Positions 58,210 to 64,000 of a stretch of DNA of 64,000 nucleotides are shown piece by piece; the first letter of the stretch is position 1, and each line of letters starts with the position of its first letter. Origin of the DNA: Siphonodentalium dalli (taxonomy: Eukaryota > Mollusca > Scaphopoda > Gadilida > Siphonodentaliidae); contig CP136068.1 in assembly GCA_032622095.1 (NCBI GenBank), positions 187,667,309 through 187,731,308 on the forward strand, given 5' to 3'. The position numbers were made by a program, and so were the translations under genes. Below the pieces are notes generated by a model. It worked only from the letters and a program-made list of their open reading frames with translations. It was not told the DNA's origin and ran no database searches.

Positions 58210-58580
58210 TTAACCCTTTACCCAACAAACCGGCCAAAACCGGCCAAATAAAGCTTCAACAGCCTAAAATATCTTCGGTCTGTCTCAATAAAACCATATA
58301 AATATATGGATATCATTGGAACCGGCTCCTTGACCACATTGTGATAGTTACAGTTATGCCCTGTGCCAATGCATTCTCTTATATATGCGAGTCGACCATA
58401 GGTCGCCTCGCATATATAAGAGAATGCATTGACCATTTTTTCTTACATTCTTTAACAATTTTATAATTATTAATGTGTTAAGCCAATGCATTATCTTATA
58501 TATGCGAGGCGACATATGGTCGACTCGCATATATAAGAGAATGCATTGGCACAGGGCCGTTCTGTTGGGTAAAGGGTTAA
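58210..58580. mobile_element. TTAA MITE with two palindromic cassettes (copy d)
   Basis: TTAA flanks a 371-bp element with CCCTTTACCCAACAAACCGG at the left and the complement of CCCTTTACCCAACAGAACGG at the right. The left arm carries a CCGGCCAAAACCGGCCAAA direct repeat next to the terminus. Full cassettes lie at 58364-58431 and 58486-58551. Orientation is as in copies a and c. Confidence 0.92.
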
Positions 58581-58604
58581 CCACCTATCAACTTAACATG
58601 AACA

Positions 58605-58629
58605 CCCCCCCCCCCCCCCCCCCCCCCCC
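58605..58629. repeat. C25 homopolymer
   Basis: A run of 25 C follows the MITE by 24 bases. Long C or G runs also occur at about 8209, 19073, 29967, 45044 and 59828, and their lengths may be unreliable. Confidence 0.8.
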
Positions 58630-58677
58630 ACATGTTTGGAAATATTCGAAATGTTAGCCATTTCAGGCTGACCATGT

Positions 58678-59281
58678 GTCGTGTTTCAGAAGAACAATGA
58701 AAAGCCATCAGGCAAGAACAAATTGAGGGTGTATAGAGAAATAATAAGTGATTACCGATTGGAACCATATTTGGATATATTGATAAAAAATATCGAAGTA
58801 AGAAAAATCTTCAGCAAATTGCGGATTAGCAATCGTACTCTATAAATTGAAAAAGGGCGCCATAAATAAACAACCGAAGATTCCTGTAGACAAGAGAACA
58901 TGCCGACATTGTGGATTGGAAACGGAAACCGAGGAACATTTTATTTTAAAGTGTCCTATTTACAAAATAATTCGTTTCCGTTTCTTTGACGAAATAGAAA
59001 AATTAAATGACCTTTACTAATATGACTGATACACACAAATTCATTTTCATACTGCGAAATGATAAAACAGAAACGTGCAATATCATCTGTAACATGGTCC
59101 GTCTCTTTTTCCACAAAAGGTGTGAAACACCAGATTTTCAAAAACAAACATGATCAATTTTTCATGTTTCATTTTAATTCTAATTACAATTGTGTATAGT
59201 TATTGTATAATATATATATTGTTATTTGTGTTGTGACATCGGCCCGCGCGGGTGTAATTGTCAATAAACTTATCTTATCTA
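58678..59281 (+). mobile_element. 5'-truncated non-LTR retrotransposon, 3' end
   Basis: Translated pieces in shifting frames match the C-terminus of LINE ORF2. IFSKLRISNRTL, an in-frame stop, then IEKGRHK lie near 58807-58867. After a frameshift, CRHCGLETETEEHFILKCPI (58899-58958) follows, a CxxC...H...C zinc knuckle typical of these proteins. After another frameshift, MVRLFFHKRCETPDF ends at a stop at 59151. The 3' UTR ends with AATAAA (59263-59268) and TTATCTTATCT, a short-repeat tail like those of CR1/L2-type elements. Everything upstream is missing, so this is a dead 5'-truncated copy. The clade is uncertain. Confidence 0.8.
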
Positions 59282-60914
59282 TGTTAGGTTATTATTTTCC
59301 AACTATATAGTCAACCCTTAACATATAGACCATCTTTGCCTGGCCTAGGTTTGCAAGTGTGTACCCGGTAAGTACACGCTCCATTCATAACTTCAACAAT
59401 TACATGTATTACAATGTCATTTCCAATATATTTTCCGTCACATCCTCGTGTCTGTGATCTGATAGCACATGGACGAACACTGGAGAAGATAAGCCAAAAT
59501 GTTTACCCTCAGTAAGTACACACATTGGGGTACCTACTTAGCCACTCGAGTGATTCTTGTGGAGTGTTATGAGTCCTATCGTGAAGTGTTTTACGAACGC
59601 TCTCCAACGAATTGTAATCTAACTCAAGCATAAACAAGTACCCGGATGTCCAAATGGCGCCGCGATCCACTGATATCTTTATAATGTTGGCGTTTGGTGT
59701 GTAATACAGGTATCTCTCTACGCTTTTCCTACCTTTGCCGTTGTTGAAGATATATTTATTTTGACCAGGGACGTGGCTAGTGGTCTCAGGTGTGGGGGTG
59801 TCCACCTTGAAATGTCCAACTGCATTGCACCCCCCCCCCCCCCGATTAAACCAGACCAAACTTGCATTGTTCACAAAATACTATTTGGACCACTAATTAC
59901 TGGTTGGAAAATCTAACAATTTCAACCTATATACGTGGTGTAAATTTCCATCTAATGTTGTGTCAGGCATGACATTTTCAACTGTTGAAAATTTTGACTA
60001 AAGTTGGCGACCGTCTGTCTGATTTCACACACAAAACTAAATACAGAAAACTATACATGTATACAGGATAATCATTAACACGAAATGACGCGGGTGGACA
60101 GGGCATATGCATGGAACAAGTTACATACAGGTAAGTCATCAGAATCAGAGCCTCATCTCCACTGGCCTTCAGTTGATATAATGGAAATTGACGATGGGTA
60201 GGAAGTGATAAATATGATGCATTGGCGGGGCATGGGTATATATGTCTAGGAAGTCATTAATATGATCTATTGATGCGCTCGTATTGTCTTTGTCACAAGA
60301 ATGGTACTTAAAGCGACACCGTTATCAATGGCGTGACTATATAGGGGTCTCCATGGGGGCGGACACCTTCTAATTGCCAACTATGCAAACTACTTCAAAC
60401 TTTCCAAATTATGGAATCATCCAACCTGACCCCTTTGTGGTTGGAAAATATCAAAACAACGAACAGCCCTAAATTTTGACAAAGGTTCAAAATATGCGAA
60501 TGTTTGTCAAACCAACAACACATTTCTCACTAATTTATGGTTGGAAAATCAAACTGAGAACAATTTCCATCTATTTGTGGTGTGAAATTTCCAACTAATA
60601 TTTTGCCAGACATGAAATTTCAAACAATAAAACATTATTCCAAAAGTTGGTATAAACAATATTTAGGTTCAAAAAATCAAACATATAACACAAACACAAT
60701 ACACATATAGATACAGAGAGATTGAGAAAGAGGATTGGACAACAACCAAAAGGCTTTTTAAAAGTTCTCTCCTCATGGAATAAATATTACCTCATGTGAA
60801 GGAACTTGAGGTAAAGCAGACGGGATATATAGTATTTGTTTAACTGGAATGTTATTACATATTTGGAATTGATATATGGGTATACCATTGTAATATGGGA
60901 GTTGAGGGAAAGAT
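59282..60914. other. Interval with diverged repeats, no gene
   Basis: Segments at 59885-60000 and 60370-60640 share GGTTGGAAAATC, AATTTCCATCTA.TGT.GTG and GAAATTTCAAACAATAAAA-like strings with each other and with about 36000-36060, so a dispersed element is present in pieces. A minus-strand frame at 59509-59760 has protein-like composition but no recognised family or splice sites. A poly-C run lies at about 59828-59842. Confidence 0.45.
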
Positions 60915-60973
60915 AGATAGAGAGAGAGGGCGAGAGAGAGTGACAGGGATATAGGCAAATAGAGTGTGAGAGA

Positions 60974-61030
<57 letters not shown>

Positions 61031-61031
61031 C
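60915..61031. repeat. GA microsatellite
   Basis: (GA)n with a few T and C interruptions; the purest part is about 60978-61024. A CT-rich stretch follows at about 61124-61180. Open frames here are serine/leucine strings from the repeat. Confidence 0.95.
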
Positions 61032-61247
61032 GAGTTGGGAGTGAGACACCAAACACCCCCTGTGGCCATGCACGTCCCTGCATGGTCGTTACACACAAGA
61101 ACATGTATAGGACTGTATATAGTATATCTCGCTCTCTTTCCCTTCACACTCTCTCCCTTTTTTTTGTCTCCTCACTCTCATCTCTTAGAATCATTTTTGA
61201 GCCACTGCATCGTAAGCACAATATATATGAGATACCACAAAAAACGC
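61032..61247. other. Short interval before the ~1-kb repeat family
   Basis: Nothing is recognised apart from the CT-rich stretch noted with the microsatellite. Confidence 0.5.
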
Positions 61248-64000
61248 AAATTCCGAACCTAAATGATAAGATGTCAGTCTGCTATCCAGATGTCTCGTGT
61301 GTGTAACCAATATACAAGAATTTATAATATACAAGAGTTTATCATACACAGGATCACCGACATGCAACCAATATACACGAATTTATAATATACAAGAGTT
61401 TATCATACACAGGATCACGGACATTAACTCAGAATGCCGAGCGGATACAAAATGATATAGTTATTACAGGTGTCTAAAGACTCTCGATGCGATCTTTATA
61501 CAAAATAATATAGTTATTACAGGTGTCTAAAGACTCTCGGTGCGGTCTTTAGGAATCATGGAGCTAAATGTGTTCCAGAGTCGGGGAGCTAGTACACCTG
61601 AAGAATGACCTTCACCTGATACATGTGACACGTTATTAAAGGATTACATCGTGTTTATTTGATTTGTACATCATATCTAAATAATTAAAACTGGTGAATT
61701 AATGGGGCAACGGATTTTTGTGAGTCGGAAATTGATTTAACTAGCTGCTGTAGTTCTGGATTTTTCTAGCATTTTCGTGATCAACTGGTGTCAATCTAGC
61801 TGGGTGAATACCACTGTAATAGTCTGTGGGCTTCAAGTCAGTGAATTCGGCCGAAACGTTAACACTGTCGCCTATGGGATACCATTTAGTTCAGTGATTC
61901 CTATAGTCGGTCGGCGGCTGCTCACCGCGATCAGGGGAGATAACCGTCTCTTTAGTCGGTCAGCGGCTGCTCACAGCGATCAGGGGAGATAACCGTCTCG
62001 TATATAGCTCCCCACTGATTGATTATGCATGTACACCCAGATGCTCTACTCAGAATCTTGTCGACTTTTTTCGTCGTTTCATTTAGGCTAGCTTAGATAC
62101 AAGAATAACGCTATCAAATCACTCGTTTGCTGAATGTTTTCGATTCTTGCTACATGTACTTTCTCGCCGCTGGCTTTTGGCAACCAATCTTCTAAGAACC
62201 ATATCTTACAGTCGGGTCATACGATGCGCCACTTAACATGCCAAATTAATTGTTCGGCGTCCTTTACCTGTGGCAGCGGTTCGATCGCTGAATCGACTAT
62301 ATCTAATTTCTCTCCACAGATTATATGATGGACGATTTTGGTGGGGAATGTTCTCCCACAGAAAATATGATGAACGATTTTGATGGGGGAAATGTTCAAG
62401 AACACTACAGATTCATGGAGGTCTCATACACTGTTCAATTAGGTCTACTGTTCATTCAGTCCATTATCCGTGTGTATACGCCTCAAATACCAAACCCAAA
62501 TGATAAGATGTCAGTCTGCTATCCAGATGCCTCGAATATGCAACCAATATACAAGAGTTTAAAATATACAAGAGTACACCCAGATGCTCTTCTCAGAATC
62601 TTGTCGACTTTTTTCGTCGTTTCATTAGATACAAGAATAACGCTATCAAATCACACGTTTGCTGGATGGTTTCTTGCTACATGCGCTTTCTTGCCGCTAG
62701 CTTTTGGCAACCAATGTTGCAAGTACCATACAATATACTGAAAAACTCGTCTCACATACCAAAACCCGAAGGATTATATGTTACTCTGCTATCCAGGTGC
62801 CTCGTATGTGCAACCAATATACAAGAGTTTATAATATTCACCAGTTCATCATACACAGGATCACCGACACTAGCTTAGAATGCTGAGTGGATACAAAATA
62901 ATATAGTTATAGTTATTACATATAGTCTGTGTCTAAAGACTCTCGATGCGACATTTAGTCGGTCGGTGGCGTCTCACCGCGATCAGGGGAGATAACCGTC
63001 TCCCCACTGATTGATTATGCATGTACACCCAGATGCTCTACTCAGAATCTTGTCGATTTTTTCGTCGTTTCATTAGGCTAACTTAGATACAAGAATAACG
63101 CTATCAAATCACTCGTTTGATGTATGCTTTCGTTTCTTGTACATGTACTTTTTCGCCGCTGACTTTTAACAACCAATGTTCTTAGAACCATAATTTACAG
63201 TCCAGTCATACGATGTGCCACTTAACATGCCAAATTAATTGTTCGGCGTCCTTTGCCTAAGTTATCCTAATGAAACGACGAAAAAAGTCGACAAGATTAT
63301 GAGAAGAGCATCTGGGTGTACTCTTGTATATTTTAAACTCGTGTACATTGGTTGCAAAATCGTTCATCGTATACTCTGTGGAGAGAAATTATATATAGTC
63401 GATTCAGCAATCGAACAGCTGCCACTCGGAATCTTGTCGACTTTTTTCGTCGTTTCATTAGGCTAAATTAGATACAAGAATAACGCTATCAAATCACTCG
63501 TTTGATGTATGCTTTCGCTTCTTGCTACATGTACTTTCTCGCCGCTGGCTTTTAACAACCAATGTTCAAAGAACCATAACTTACAGTCCAGTCATACGAT
63601 GGGCCACTTAACATGTCAAATTAATTGTTCGGCGTCCTTTGGTCTCAAAATACCAAACCCAAAGGATAAGATGTTAGTCTGCTATCCAAATGTCTCGTGT
63701 GTATAACCAACATGCAAGAGTTTACATACACAGGTTCACCGACGTTACCTTGGGTTGATGGGTGGATATAATATAGTTATTACAGGACGATGTCTAACGA
63801 CTCTCGAGGCGATATTTAGTTGATCGGTGGCAGATCGGGGAAAGTAACCGTCTCTCGTATTCAGCCACCCACTGATTGATTATGGATGTCATCCAGCTGC
63901 TCTTCTCATAATTTTTCGACTTTTTTCGTCGTTTCATTTTGGCTAAGTTACATATAAGAATAACGCTATCTAACCACCGTGTGTTCACTTTGTTGGATTC
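61248..64000. repeat. Degenerate ~1-kb repeat family, runs off the window
   Basis: The same blocks recur in order: GATAAGATGTCAGTCTGCTA, CAACCAATATACAAGAG, CACAGGATCACCGACA, GTGTCTAAAGACTCTCG, GATCAGGGGAGATAACCGTC, ACACCCAGATGCTCT, TTGTCGACTTTTTTCGTCGT, AAGAATAACGCTATCAAATC, TTTCTCGCCGCTGGCTTTT and TTAATTGTTCGGCGTCCTTT. Unit 1 is about 61248-62275, a deleted unit is 62488-62745, a third is 62758-63250, and the last runs from about 63429 past the edge. A 63254-63420 block is the same material inverted, matching 62268-62335 joined to 62538-62630. Unit 1 also holds a ~50-bp local duplication at 61905-61999. No coding frame is shared between units. Confidence 0.8.

Noticed and set aside
59509-59874. 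121-codon minus-strand frame with protein-like composition
   Set aside because: No recognisable motif or splice sites. The N-terminal part runs through a poly-C tract. It was kept only as a note in the interval entry.
60773-61147. Serine/leucine-rich proteins over 60773-61147
   Set aside because: They are translations of the GA/CT microsatellite.

Overview
The window looks like intergenic, repeat-dominated DNA from an animal nuclear genome. The grounds are a single-exon coding block behind a typical 3' splice site, 5'-truncated non-LTR retrotransposon relics, many miniature inverted-repeat elements (MITEs) with TTAA target sites, a tRNA-derived SINE, and more than a dozen unrelated minisatellite arrays. 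I see no operons, prokaryotic genes, rRNA or CRISPR. A marine invertebrate is my guess. The sequence alone does not fix the phylum.

Only one convincing protein-coding gene is present: a 461-residue membrane-anchored sulfotransferase-like protein on the minus strand (39624-41009). Its ATG lies 16 bases inside an exon preceded by a clear splice acceptor, so at least one 5' UTR exon lies upstream at higher coordinates. Every other long open frame that I checked falls in a tandem array whose monomer happens to lack stop codons, or in a decayed transposon.

Layout: 1-2900 holds small dispersed repeats and degenerate palindromic elements. 2925-5770 is a 12/17-bp satellite. 5771-6983 is unremarkable apart from one TTAA MITE. 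6984-17852 and 17853 to about 28403 are two nearly identical copies of a ~10.9-kb segment in direct tandem. Each copy holds, in order, an unannotated 1.4-kb stretch, a palindromic MITE, a 53-bp array, a ~22-bp array, a 25-bp array, a decayed LINE, a MITE half, a 51-bp satellite, a frame-broken coding relic of unknown identity, a palindromic-cassette cluster and a 45-bp array. The region 28404-39400 is a mosaic of MITEs, hairpin elements and three further minisatellites. It ends in a nested composite (37792-39397) in which a TTAA element contains a double-hairpin element, a 31-bp array and another TTAA MITE.

After the gene come a SINE with a repeated head (41477-41760), more TTAA MITEs, a dispersed ~315-bp element, two large arrays (64-bp, 49166-50061; 48-bp, 50196-52404) and a 49-bp array (56906-57590). 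A LINE 3' end (58678-59281), a GA microsatellite and a degenerate ~1-kb repeat family that runs off the right edge complete the window.

The most unusual theme is a ~67-bp near-perfect palindrome that recurs at about eleven places. It sits as a paired module inside elements with different terminal repeats and is often joined by a second ~75-bp module. This suggests modular, foldback-like non-autonomous elements that exchange internal cassettes.
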